Shown in pieces: positions 1 to 7,625 of a stretch of DNA of 64,000 bases. The DNA comes from Cognatishimia activa (lineage in GTDB: Bacteria; Pseudomonadota; Alphaproteobacteria; Rhodobacterales; Rhodobacteraceae), in the NCBI RefSeq assembly GCF_026016445.1, contig NZ_CP096147.1:250501-314500 (forward strand). Reading direction: 5' to 3'. Numbering within the stretch: the first letter of the stretch is position 1; each line of letters begins with the position of its first letter. The position numbers were made by a program, and so were the translations under genes. Below the pieces are notes generated by a model. It was given only the letters and a program-made list of their open reading frames with translations. It was not told the DNA's origin and ran no database searches.

Positions 1-96
1 AAAGCTGCCGTCTGTCAAAGACGAGACAAATGTCTGCTCACAACCAATTTCGGTCGTTTATCTGGCTTTGATGATGGTTCTTACCAATCCAAATAA

Positions 97-397
97 CTAT
101 TCGTAACGCACGATATCGCATTTATTATTTTCCTCCAGAGTGGCGATCAAGCTGGACAAATGTTTGCCGTACCTTTCCCATTTAGCGACTGAAGTGGTGT
201 AAATTGGCTCGCGCACTTGTGTGATGCTCGCTGTGCGGATACGGCGTTTGGATTTGTGAGAATGCAGGCAAGCGTCTTCCCACTCCAATCCGCAGTGTTC
301 TAGCAAAGATTGTACCTGTGATTCCCGATCTGCCACCAACTCTTCGTAGTTGATCGTGTGGAAAGCACGGGATGGAAGACTTGCTTCCCAATGGTTC
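97..397 (-). pseudogene. sulfotransferase C-terminal fragment, cut by an IS element
   Basis: The minus-strand frame reads a typical C-terminal part of TPR-associated/bacterial sulfotransferases: an HW..SLP start, then INYEELVADRE, LLEHCGLEWEDACL, a run of basic residues, TASITQVREPIY and a WERYGKHL end. The family transfers sulfate from PAPS to an acceptor; this piece holds the region after the PAPS-binding serine but not the N-terminal P-loop. About 100 codons remain, and the frame is lost where the IS left end begins at 398, so the gene is a remnant. The stop codon near 97 looks like the natural end. The family assignment rests on recognised motifs only. Confidence 0.7.
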
Positions 398-424
398 TGA
401 GCCTCCCTATCTGAACTGGTCCAC
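398..424 (+). repeat. IS3 left terminal inverted repeat
   Basis: Starts TGAGCCTCCCTATCTGAA and continues CTGGTCCA. It matches the reverse complement of 1630-1656 with several mismatches and one single-base gap. The inner CTGGTCCA block is identical. Confidence 0.75.
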
Positions 425-453
425 CGCTATGTTTAGGAAACGGAGGACCAAGA

Positions 454-732
454 ATGACAAACAAGCGACCGAAGCCCGAGGAGATTGTCTCGAAGTTACG
501 GCAGGTTGAAGTTCTGATGGGGCAAGGCATGCCTCGTCTGGATGCGATCAGACAGATTGGCGTTGTTGAACAGACCTGTTACCGCTGGCGCAAGCAATAC
601 GGTGGAATGGGCGTGGATCAGTTGAAGGAACTGAAGCGACTACAGAAGGAGAACGATCGGCTGAGACGAGCAGTATCGGACCTGACGCTCGACAAGTTGA
701 TCCTCACGGAAGCAGCAAAGGGAAACTTCTGA
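454..732 (+). CDS. IS3-family transposase OrfA
   Basis: This 92-residue protein is the DNA-binding subunit of an IS3-type transposase. It has the InsE/HTH_21 type helix-turn-helix (KPEEIVSKLRQVEVLMGQG, then TCYRWRKQYGG at about residues 42-52) followed by a leucine-rich coiled-coil segment (LKELKRLQKENDRLRRAVSDLTLDK) used for multimerisation. A Shine-Dalgarno-like GGAGGA lies just before the ATG. The end of the frame overlaps the extended orfB frame at an A-rich stretch (AAAGGGAAAC) near 717-726, where the usual -1 programmed frameshift would make the OrfAB fusion. Length and architecture are normal for the family. Confidence 0.9.
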   Translation: MTNKRPKPEEIVSKLRQVEVLMGQGMPRLDAIRQIGVVEQTCYRWRKQYGGMGVDQLKELKRLQKENDRLRRAVSDLTLDKLILTEAAKGNF

Positions 733-764
733 GCCCCGCTCGCCGTCGTGCCTGCATCGAACAT

Positions 765-1646
765 GTGCGCCGCCAGTGCAAAGTATCTGAGCGCAGGGCC
801 TGCCGTGTGCTGGGACAACATCGCTCGACACAGAGGCACGTCCCGAGGGGTCGTGCTGATGAAGAGCAGTTGGTTGCGGATATGATTGAACTGACCAGGC
901 AATATGGTCGATATGGCTACCGTCGGATTGCGGCTTTGCTGAGGGAGGCGGGTTGGTCAGTCAGCGATGGGCGCATCGAACGACTATGGCGACGAGAGGG
1001 GCTAAAGGTTCCGCATAAGCAACCAAAGAAGGGGCGGCTCTGGCGGAATGATGGATCATGCGTGCGGCTGCGACCAGAGTATCGCAATCACGTCTGGTCC
1101 TATGACTTCGTTCATTGCCGGACAGATGACGGCAAGGTCTTCCGGACGCTGAACATCATTGATGAGCACAGCCGGGAATGCTTGGCGATCAAGGTAAAGC
1201 GGAAGTTGAACTCTGTAGACGTGATTGATGCACTGACAGATCTGTTCATCATGCGCGGGGCGCCTGCCTTCATCCGCTCAGACAATGGCCCTGAGTTCGT
1301 GGCTCAAGCTGTCCGGGACTGGATCGCGGCCGTGGGCTCCAAGACCGCCTATATCGAGCCTGGCTCACCCTGGGAGAACGGATACTGCGAAAGCTTCAAT
1401 GGCCGGTTCCGGGACGAACTGCTCAACGGGGAGATTTTCTATACCCTGCGGGAAGCCCAAATCCTGATCGAAGAATGGAACCTCTCGGGACATTGCGATG
1501 CAATGCCCTGCCAGTCAGTGGAAAACACTACAACACAAAACGACCACACAGTGCATTGGGCTACCGCCCACCGGCACCAGAGGCCATCATCCCGATGGAA
1601 AGCAGGCCAATCATGCACTAACAATCAACTTGGACCAGTCAGATGA
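765..1646 (+). pseudogene. IS3-family transposase OrfB, frameshifted near its C-terminus
   Basis: The frame, open from about 720, has the HTH_21 segment (YGYRRIAALLREAGW) and an rve integrase core with the three acidic catalytic residues visible in WSYDFVH, IRSDNGPEF and ENGYCESFN. After LIEEW at about 1478 the expected C-terminus (KHYNTKRPHSALGYRPPAPE...) does not follow in frame; it is found intact in frame 2 from 1520 to a TAA at 1619-1621. About 41 extra bases (1479-1519) separate the two, including an inverted repeat at 1491-1505. The current frame therefore ends in unrelated residues at 1646. The catalytic core remains, but the C-terminal tail is lost, so I treat this as a damaged transposase. 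Confidence 0.8.
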
Positions 1647-1656
1647 GGCTGCTCAA
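1630..1656 (-). repeat. IS3 right terminal inverted repeat
   Basis: Read on the minus strand it begins TGAGCAGCCTCATCTGAC, then TGGTCCAAG, and pairs with the left repeat at 398-424. Confidence 0.75.
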
Positions 1657-2117
1657 GGCTGTTCCTTTTTTGTTGGCGGGCAAGAAAACATAGACCCACT
1701 TACTGCTTGCGCAGTTGGGGTGGCACGATAGGTAATGAGAAAATTAAGGGCTAACGAATATAATTTGTCGTTTGCATCGAAAAATTCGATAGTGTTTTGC
1801 GAACAGACGTAAAGCGTAAGCAAACTCAGGGGTTAAACCTTGTTGTTGCGATGGGGCGCTCTAGTGAACCGCCTGCTCAACCACAAGCCGATTCATATAA
1901 TATTCTGCCAGCGAGGTCCGCAATTTGTTGTTGCGTAAAGAAATAGCCAAAGGTTGCTAATGTCAGAGTGCCGTGATGGACCAAAGGCTAACAATGCAAT
2001 AGCAATAAAAATGGACCACTTAGGTGGAGCTGATCATGTCGAGAAAAACTACTCTTCAGGTCCAAAAACTAAGTGATATTGAACCGCCAAAATCACACCG
2101 CGCAGGAAGAAAACGTC
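1657..2117. other. 460-bp AT-rich gap between IS and thioesterase gene
   Basis: No credible gene is seen. The stretch has short open frames in several phases, none of which I recognise as a family. ATGGACCA occurs twice, at 1976-1983 and 2011-2018, the second within a block TGGACCACTTAGGTGG that resembles the end of another insertion sequence; this is only an impression. The decayed look fits its position beside an IS. A purine-rich ribosome-binding site (AGGAAGA, 2104-2110) for the next gene ends the gap. Confidence 0.4.
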
Positions 2118-2606
2118 ATGAATGCAAACCAAAGGCAACCCAGCGGCTATCTGACGTTCGAACAATTGGTTCCTGCTAACTGGCTTGATTTCAACGGGCA
2201 CATGAATGAAGCCCGCTACACCGAAGCAGGCGCTCGCGCGACTGACAAATTTTTGGAAATCGTTGGGGCTGATGAGGTGTACGTGCGCCAAGGGCGAAGC
2301 TATTTCACCACAGAGACCCATGTGCGTTACTTGTCTGAGGTGCATCTGGGGTCGCGACTTCAGGTATTTACGAAGATCGTCAGTGCCGGTCCAAAGTCGC
2401 TGCATCTGATGCATCGCGTAATCGCAGACGAACTCTTGGAGCAGCCTGCAGCCAAGATTGAAACGCTTTTGCTGCATGTCGAAATGCAGACCCGCAAAGT
2501 TTCACAGGTCAGCGATACCGTTCGAAATCAAATTGAAAGCCTACTGCGAGAGCAGGGTGGACCTGACAATGACCCCTGTATCGGCCGATACCTTGGGCAG
2601 AGATAA
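2118..2606 (+). CDS. hotdog-fold acyl-CoA thioesterase, betainyl-CoA thioesterase-like
   Basis: This 162-residue hotdog thioesterase of the 4-hydroxybenzoyl-CoA type has the motif WLDFNGHMNEARYTE near residues 20-34, in which the Asp is the usual catalytic residue. In Pseudomonas carnitine degradation a thioesterase of this family (CdhB) releases glycine betaine from betainyl-CoA. The neighbours here include homologues of the other two enzymes of that route, a BKACE protein and a carnitine-dehydrogenase-like protein, so the same role is inferred. The ATG at 2118 is chosen because AGGAAGA lies seven bases upstream; an in-frame codon at 2073 has no such site. The enzyme is probably cytoplasmic. 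The exact substrate is not shown by the sequence. Confidence 0.75.
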   Translation: MNANQRQPSGYLTFEQLVPANWLDFNGHMNEARYTEAGARATDKFLEIVGADEVYVRQGRSYFTTETHVRYLSEVHLGSRLQVFTKIVSAGPKSLHLMHRVIADELLEQPAAKIETLLLHVEMQTRKVSQVSDTVRNQIESLLREQGGPDNDPCIGRYLGQR

Positions 2607-2870
2607 ACGGGGCCATTGTGATAAGGTCGCTAGCTCTGGTCGGAAAACAGAAATAAAATATTGTTTTAGGTAGCTTTGCAGCCCAAGCGCGTTGGGAGTT
2701 TTCATCGTTATTGGCCTTCCCTGAACGGGCGCTGCATTCAAAGCGATTGAATGGGCATCAATGGCGCGGATATCGGTGCCCTAAAATTCACGCATGAAAG
2801 CGGAAAAAGCTGCATCCAGCGACTAGACGTGATACATTAATTCGCCGGAACTTTAACATATTTAGCCATC

Positions 2871-3899
2871 ATGCCTGACATCAATCGCCCGACCCAAATC
2901 TTGATGCTAGTGGCCCCTAGTTTCAACATTTCGGCCAGTATGAACTTTATCGACCCTCTGCGGGCGGTTAACTACCTTGAAGGCAGTGGTTTTTTCCACT
3001 GGCAGTTCGTCTCAGAAGCCGGTGGGCTATGTATGGCCAGTAATGGGGCGGAGATTGCGACCAAGGCATTGGCCGATGTGAACATTACAGAAGCAGATGT
3101 CGTCATCGTTTCCACCAGCTGGACACCTGAAGATGTTAGCACTCCAGCTTTGCTGGGAGCGGTGCGCGGCGCAATGCGAAACGGCAAACACGTCTATGGA
3201 TTGGACACCGGTGCATTTGTATTGGCACATGCGGGTGTTCTGGAAGGGAAAATCGCAACTGTTCACTATGAACACATGGACGCATTTATCGAGCTATTTC
3301 CAGAGGTCACTCTGAGTGAGGATCAATACGTTTTTGATGGCCGCATTGCGTCATGTTGCGGCGGAACTGCTTCGGTGGACTTTGCAGTACGCATGATCCG
3401 AGAATTGCACGGCCCTGCAATCGCCAACGCGGCTGCAAGATACATTTTCCACACCGAATTTCGAAGGTCAGGGACGCCACAGAACCCAAGCCACTCGGAG
3501 CCGCTGGGCGTATCGGTCCCTGAAAAATTAAGACGCGCAATAAAAATCATGGAACAGCATCTAGAAGACCCTCTGAGTATCCCTGAAATCTGTTCCCAAA
3601 TCGACTTGTCTCAAAGACAGCTCAGTCGCTTATTCGCAAAGTATCTCAATAAGACTCCTATTCTATACTATCGAGACATACGCCTTGACCGGGCACGTGG
3701 ACTGGTGACTCAGACCACCATGGCCATCTCCGAGATATCCGTTGCAAGCGGCTTTGCCAGCCAAGTTCATTTCAGCCGAGCATATCGAGAACGTTTTGAT
3801 CTATCTCCTTTGCAAGATCGCGGTGAGGGAAGAATCCCATTTGAGTTCCGCGCCTGGCCGATGCACCGGCGTGCTAAGTCCAAAGGGGGCGGCGAATAA
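2871..3899 (+). CDS. GlxA-type AraC regulator with DJ-1/GATase domain (CdhR/GbdR-like)
   Basis: This 342-residue transcription factor has an N-terminal DJ-1/PfpI-like glutamine-amidotransferase-fold sensor domain (about residues 8-180) and a C-terminal AraC helix-turn-helix pair (about 215-315). In the latter, IPEICSQIDLSQRQLSRLF is the first HTH and ISEISVASGFASQVHFSRAYR the second. Members such as CdhR and GbdR of Pseudomonas activate carnitine and glycine betaine catabolic operons when they sense the quaternary amine. Its place just upstream of the Rieske operon and downstream of the thioesterase suggests it controls both. The ligand is inferred from context. Length is typical. Confidence 0.85.
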   Translation: MPDINRPTQILMLVAPSFNISASMNFIDPLRAVNYLEGSGFFHWQFVSEAGGLCMASNGAEIATKALADVNITEADVVIVSTSWTPEDVSTPALLGAVRGAMRNGKHVYGLDTGAFVLAHAGVLEGKIATVHYEHMDAFIELFPEVTLSEDQYVFDGRIASCCGGTASVDFAVRMIRELHGPAIANAAARYIFHTEFRRSGTPQNPSHSEPLGVSVPEKLRRAIKIMEQHLEDPLSIPEICSQIDLSQRQLSRLFAKYLNKTPILYYRDIRLDRARGLVTQTTMAISEISVASGFASQVHFSRAYRERFDLSPLQDRGEGRIPFEFRAWPMHRRAKSKGGGE

Positions 3900-4004
3900 A
3901 GTCAACTGAAAGGCTATCTAAGTTCAGTACCCAATCTACTTGAAGTTAGGCTTTGTATAACGCGCATACGCCAAACACTTTGAATGAAATTAGGTAAACC
4001 TGTG

Positions 4005-5144
4005 ATGTCAGAGATTCTAAGCAAGAAAGATCTTGAAGCTATTTCGGTCGGGTACGACGAAAGCCCAAATAGATCACTTTCCCTGAATGCTGATGCTTAT
4101 ACCAAGCCAGAATGGTTCAAAGCAGACCTAGAACAGATCTTCGCCAAGACCTGGCAGTGGGTATGCCACGTTGAAAAACTGCGTGAACCTGGAAGCTTTG
4201 TAACGATCGACATAGCAGGTCATCCGATTGCAGTTGTTCGCGACCGGGAAGGCGTCTTGCGTGCTTTTTACAACGTGTGCAAGCACCGCGCACACGAGCT
4301 GCTGAGCGGTGAGGGAAACACCACTAGGATCATGTGCCCCTACCATGCATGGGTCTACAAACTGGATGGTCAGCTGGTACGCGCACCGCACACAGAAAAC
4401 CTCGAGGATTTCAACGCCAAAGACATTTGCCTGGATAGCGTATTGGTCGAAGAATTCTGTGGGTTTATCTATGTGAACCTTGATTCCAAGGCGCAGTCAT
4501 TGGTGGAAATGTCCGGCGATCTTGCCACTGAGATCAAGCATTGGGCACCTGATATCGAAGAACTTACATTTGCCCATCGGCTGACCTACGATATCAAGTC
4601 AAACTGGAAGAACGTCGTCGACAATTTCCTTGAGTGCTACCATTGCCCGACTGCGCACAAGGATTTTTGTGAGCTTGTGGATATGGACACCTATAAGGTG
4701 ACGACCCATGGCGTTTACTCCAGCCATATGGCTGATGCCGGTAATACCGAAAACAGCGCCTATGATGTCTCAAACGCGACAGTACGTACCCATGCAGTGT
4801 GGTGGTTGTGGCCCAATATCTGCATCATGCGTTACCCTGGCCGATCGTCGATGATCATCCTGAACATCATTCCGGCTGGTCCAGATCGTACTCTAGAGAC
4901 CTATGATTTCTTCTTGGAAGAGGAGACGCCAAACGAGGCTGAACTGGATACCATCCGTTACTTGGATGAAGTTCTTCAGGTCGAAGACATCAGCCTCGTA
5001 GAAAGCGTACAACGCGGCATGAATACACCGGCATTTTCGCAGGGCCGTATTGTAAATGACCCCGAAGGTTCAGGAAAATCCGAACATGCGGTGCACCATT
5101 TCCACGGCTTAGTTCTGGATGCCTACGCAAGGGCCACCGGATGA
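4005..5144 (+). CDS. Rieske oxygenase alpha subunit for a quaternary ammonium compound (CntA/GbcA-like)
   Basis: This is an aromatic-ring-hydroxylase-type Rieske oxygenase of 379 residues. The [2Fe-2S] ligands are C92, H94, C111 and H114 (NVCKHRAHE and IMCPYHAW). The mononuclear iron histidines are H213 and H218 in LECYHCPTAH, where the residue bridging the two iron centres is Glu (E210) rather than the usual Asp. That Glu is characteristic of CntA carnitine oxygenase and related betaine demethylases. The C-terminal pattern LVESVQRG...QGRI...SGKSEH also resembles CntA. Such enzymes cleave an N-methyl or C-N bond, giving formaldehyde or trimethylamine. ATG 4005 has an upstream AGG; an in-frame ATG at 3984 is possible. 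No fused CntB reductase lies nearby; a separate reductase is encoded at 10725. Confidence 0.82.
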   Translation: MSEILSKKDLEAISVGYDESPNRSLSLNADAYTKPEWFKADLEQIFAKTWQWVCHVEKLREPGSFVTIDIAGHPIAVVRDREGVLRAFYNVCKHRAHELLSGEGNTTRIMCPYHAWVYKLDGQLVRAPHTENLEDFNAKDICLDSVLVEEFCGFIYVNLDSKAQSLVEMSGDLATEIKHWAPDIEELTFAHRLTYDIKSNWKNVVDNFLECYHCPTAHKDFCELVDMDTYKVTTHGVYSSHMADAGNTENSAYDVSNATVRTHAVWWLWPNICIMRYPGRSSMIILNIIPAGPDRTLETYDFFLEEETPNEAELDTIRYLDEVLQVEDISLVESVQRGMNTPAFSQGRIVNDPEGSGKSEHAVHHFHGLVLDAYARATG

Positions 5145-5181
5145 TCCAATTTCGCAAAGTTGCGCAATACGAACCTCCCCC

Positions 5182-5220
5182 GGTTGGATGAGCCCGCAGG
5201 GCAGCTGCACTCATCCAGCC
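5182..5220 (+). terminator. stem-loop after the Rieske gene
   Basis: GGTTGGATGAG (5182-5192) pairs with CTCATCCAGCC (5210-5220) with one mismatch and a 17-base loop. There is no T-run, so it may be an RNA-processing or attenuating hairpin rather than a strong terminator. Confidence 0.45.
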
Positions 5221-5236
5221 AAAAGGGAGAACCAGA

Positions 5237-5857
5237 ATGACGAAACAACCAAATGTCGTAGATATCATGGCTGATCAGTTGGCACCGCGGTTTTGCGGTA
5301 CTTACGGCCATCCGATTGCAAAAACTCCGCATATAGATGCGCTTGCGGCACGTGGCATGCGAATTGACACGGCCCATGATAATGCGTTTGAATTCCGGGC
5401 TACTGTGCCAACATTTGCGCAATACTTGATGCTATTGGCGCTTGGAGAGGCTGATCAGGGCGATCAAGCGATAGGCGATTATTGCGCCGAAATGACGCCT
5501 TGGCCTGTCTTCATGATCCGCCGGAGAGCCTTCAAGTATATTCATTGTGATGTGAACCCACCACAGCTCTCTGATGTTGCCAGAGATCCGATGGCAACTC
5601 GAAATCTCGCGCAGGACCCTGATCACGCAGCCACAGCCGAGGCTCTTTCAGTCGAGATAATGGAGCGCTGGGACAGCGCTCACCTGCGGACTGATATCAA
5701 CGCAACTCAGAAATCACCCCGTGCATTGCATGCGGCAATGGACACCGGCGCCGGAATGCATTGGGACGACAACCCAACCTCAGACGCCAGTCAGCAAGAT
5801 GTACGTAATCACATGGATTGGACGGTGGCTGCTGGTCGCTACCGTTTCTCCCACTAA
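5237..5857 (+). pseudogene. betC: choline-sulfatase (BetC) relic with two in-frame internal deletions
   Basis: The 206-residue product begins like a choline sulfatase (IMADQLAPRF, GTYGHPIAKTPHIDALAARG) and ends like one (AIGDYCAEMT, WPVFMIRRRAFKYIHCD, DASQQDVRNHMDWTVAA). The family is about 500 residues long. Against it, a first gap between MRIDTA and DNAFEF removes the CxPxR segment whose Cys becomes the catalytic formylglycine. A second gap after PTFAQYL removes roughly 270 residues, including most of the metal-binding fold. Both joins keep the frame. Choline-O-sulfate hydrolysis is therefore impossible, and the gene is a relic still carrying a start and stop inside a live operon. Its presence shows that the locus once fed choline or betaine metabolism. 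Confidence 0.85.
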
Positions 5858-5873
5858 AAGAAGGTCAACAACC

Positions 5874-6668
5874 ATGAAACTTCAGGGAAAGAATGCCATG
5901 GTCACTGGCGGACGCGGCGGCATCGGTCGCGCCATTGTGGCACGTTTCTTGCAAGAAGGTGCAACGGTTTACTCTGCAGACTTAACGCCGCAAGGTTCAT
6001 TGGAATCGCACGACGACGACGGCAGCCGGTTTGTGCAAATGAATGTCGCGGATGAAACAGCGGTTCAGGCTGCGATGTCAGAGGTTATGGAAGCCTGCGG
6101 CAAGCTGGATATCCTGGTTAACGCTGCCGGAATTGAGATCGAAAAAACCATCGAAGATACAACGCTTGAGGAATGGAACCGTTCCTTCGCTGTAAATTGC
6201 ACCGGCACGTTTTTGACATCGAAATACGCTCTGCCTCTGATGCGTGCAGCGGCTGCATCTGGCACGTCAGCTTCGATCATCAACTTTGGCTCCTATGATG
6301 GCTTTATTGCTGATCCAGGTCTTGCGGCCTATTGCGCCACCAAGGGCGCCGTGCACGCACTGACCCGTGCTATGGCCTGCGATCATGGTCCCGAAGGTAT
6401 CCGCGTCAATGCGATCTGCCCCGGATATATCGACACCCCAATGCTCCAAAGTTTCTTCACCGGTGAAGGTTCCGGTGGCGGAGGTGGCAATATCGATACG
6501 CTACAACAGGCTGTCCGTGACGTGCACCCAATGCGCACATACGGAACACCAGAAGATATCGCCAATTTGGTGAACTGGCTGGCTTCAGACGAAGCACGCT
6601 ACGCGTCTGGCCAGCTATGGGTGCTGGATGGTGGGCTGTCCGCCCAGGTGCAACAGATGAAGCTGTAA
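5874..6668 (+). CDS. SDR-family NAD(P)-dependent oxidoreductase
   Basis: This 264-residue classical short-chain dehydrogenase has the nucleotide motif TGGRGGIGR near residues 12-20, NAAG near 85, a catalytic Ser in INFGS and the YCATK active-site pair. It ends with the usual SGQLWVLDGG. It would oxidise a secondary alcohol in the cytoplasm. The ATG at 5874 follows AAGAAGG; the open frame runs further upstream, but that part overlaps the betC relic. A glycine-rich run (GEGSGGGGGN) interrupts the substrate loop, an unusual feature. It is separated by 10 bases from the BKACE gene, so the substrate is probably a hydroxy acid of the same pathway. A second SDR lies at 9053. Confidence 0.85.
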   Translation: MKLQGKNAMVTGGRGGIGRAIVARFLQEGATVYSADLTPQGSLESHDDDGSRFVQMNVADETAVQAAMSEVMEACGKLDILVNAAGIEIEKTIEDTTLEEWNRSFAVNCTGTFLTSKYALPLMRAAAASGTSASIINFGSYDGFIADPGLAAYCATKGAVHALTRAMACDHGPEGIRVNAICPGYIDTPMLQSFFTGEGSGGGGGNIDTLQQAVRDVHPMRTYGTPEDIANLVNWLASDEARYASGQLWVLDGGLSAQVQQMKL

Positions 6669-6678
6669 GGAAGCAGAA

Positions 6679-7614
6679 ATGGCCAAGCAAAAATCCGTAA
6701 TTATTACCTGCGCTCCTACAGGCGGGATTCACACACCTACTATGTCCGAATACCTGCCGATCACGCCAGGTGAGATCGCAAGCGCCTCGATTGAGGCTGC
6801 CGAAGCGGGTGCGTCGATAATCCATCTGCACGCGCGGGATCCTGAAACCGGCAAACCTGATCCAAACCCGGATCTGTTCATGGACTTTCTGCCGCGGATC
6901 AAACAGGGCACCGATGCGGTGATGAATGTCACCACTGGTGGTGGTCTGGGCATGTCCCGCGAAGAACGCTTGCGCGCAGCGGTGAAAGCCAGCCCCGAGA
7001 TGGCCAGCATGAATATGGGGTCGATCAACTTCGGCATCTTTCCGATGGCGCAGAAATACGACCAATGGAAACACGCATGGGAACCCGAATTTCTGGAGAT
7101 GACGCGGGATTTCATCTTCCGCAATACATTTGCCGACATCGAATATGGTCTGAAAGAACTGGGGCAGGGGCATGGCACCCGGTTTGAATTTGAATGCTAC
7201 GACCTTGGACACCTCTATAATCTGGCCTGGATTCGGGATCAGGGATGGATCGAAGGGCCCATCTTTGTGCAAATGGTATTCGGCATTCTAGGCGGCGTAG
7301 GAGCTGATCTTGATAACCTGATGCATATGCACACGATCGCCAACAAGCTATTTGGTGATGATTATGAATGGTCGGTTTTGGCAGCGGGTCGACATCAAAT
7401 TCCATTCACCACACAAAGTACCCTATTGGGCGGCAATGTACGTGTGGGTATGGAAGACAGCCTGTACATTGGCCCGGGTGAAAAAGCCGTGTCCAGTGCT
7501 CAGCAGGTGCGCAAGATTAGAAATATCATTGAAAATCTTGGCCTAAAAGTTGCAACGCCCGCCGAAGCGCGCTCGCGTCTTGGGCTTAAAGGTGGCGATC
7601 AAGTCGCGTTCTAG
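6679..7614 (+). CDS. beta-keto acid cleavage enzyme (BKACE, DUF849), dehydrocarnitine-cleavage-like
   Basis: This is a 311-residue protein of the BKACE family, a TIM-barrel Zn enzyme that condenses a beta-keto acid with acetyl-CoA to give acetoacetate and a new CoA ester. The Zn-binding histidines are in IIHLHARD (H49 and H51), and the conserved N-terminal ITCAPTGG, GGLGMSREER and MGSINFG segments are present. In Pseudomonas, CdhC of this family turns 3-dehydrocarnitine into betainyl-CoA. The neighbouring carnitine-dehydrogenase-like and thioesterase genes complete that three-step route, so this activity is the leading hypothesis. Other beta-keto betaines cannot be excluded. The gene lies in an operon with the SDR upstream and the aldehyde dehydrogenase downstream. 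Confidence 0.85.
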   Translation: MAKQKSVIITCAPTGGIHTPTMSEYLPITPGEIASASIEAAEAGASIIHLHARDPETGKPDPNPDLFMDFLPRIKQGTDAVMNVTTGGGLGMSREERLRAAVKASPEMASMNMGSINFGIFPMAQKYDQWKHAWEPEFLEMTRDFIFRNTFADIEYGLKELGQGHGTRFEFECYDLGHLYNLAWIRDQGWIEGPIFVQMVFGILGGVGADLDNLMHMHTIANKLFGDDYEWSVLAAGRHQIPFTTQSTLLGGNVRVGMEDSLYIGPGEKAVSSAQQVRKIRNIIENLGLKVATPAEARSRLGLKGGDQVAF

Positions 7615-7625
7615 TGGGGGATAAC

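Larger units (their letters stand above)
398..1656 (+). mobile_element. IS3-family insertion sequence, probably inactive
   Basis: This 1259-bp element has imperfect terminal inverted repeats beginning TGAGCCTCCC on the left and TGAGCAGCCT on the right, both continuing into a shared CTGGTCCA block. Inside are orfA and, in the -1 frame, orfB with a DDE integrase core, the standard IS3-family layout. The left end cuts a sulfotransferase gene. The 3-4 bases flanking each end (TTC before 398, AGG after 1656) are not a direct duplication, which suggests a later deletion or rearrangement on one side. orfB carries a frame-disrupting insertion, so transposition by this copy is doubtful. Confidence 0.88.

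Noticed and set aside
6457..7272. A 271-codon minus-strand frame opposite the SDR and BKACE genes
   Set aside because: It is antisense to two well-supported genes, and its translation matches no family.
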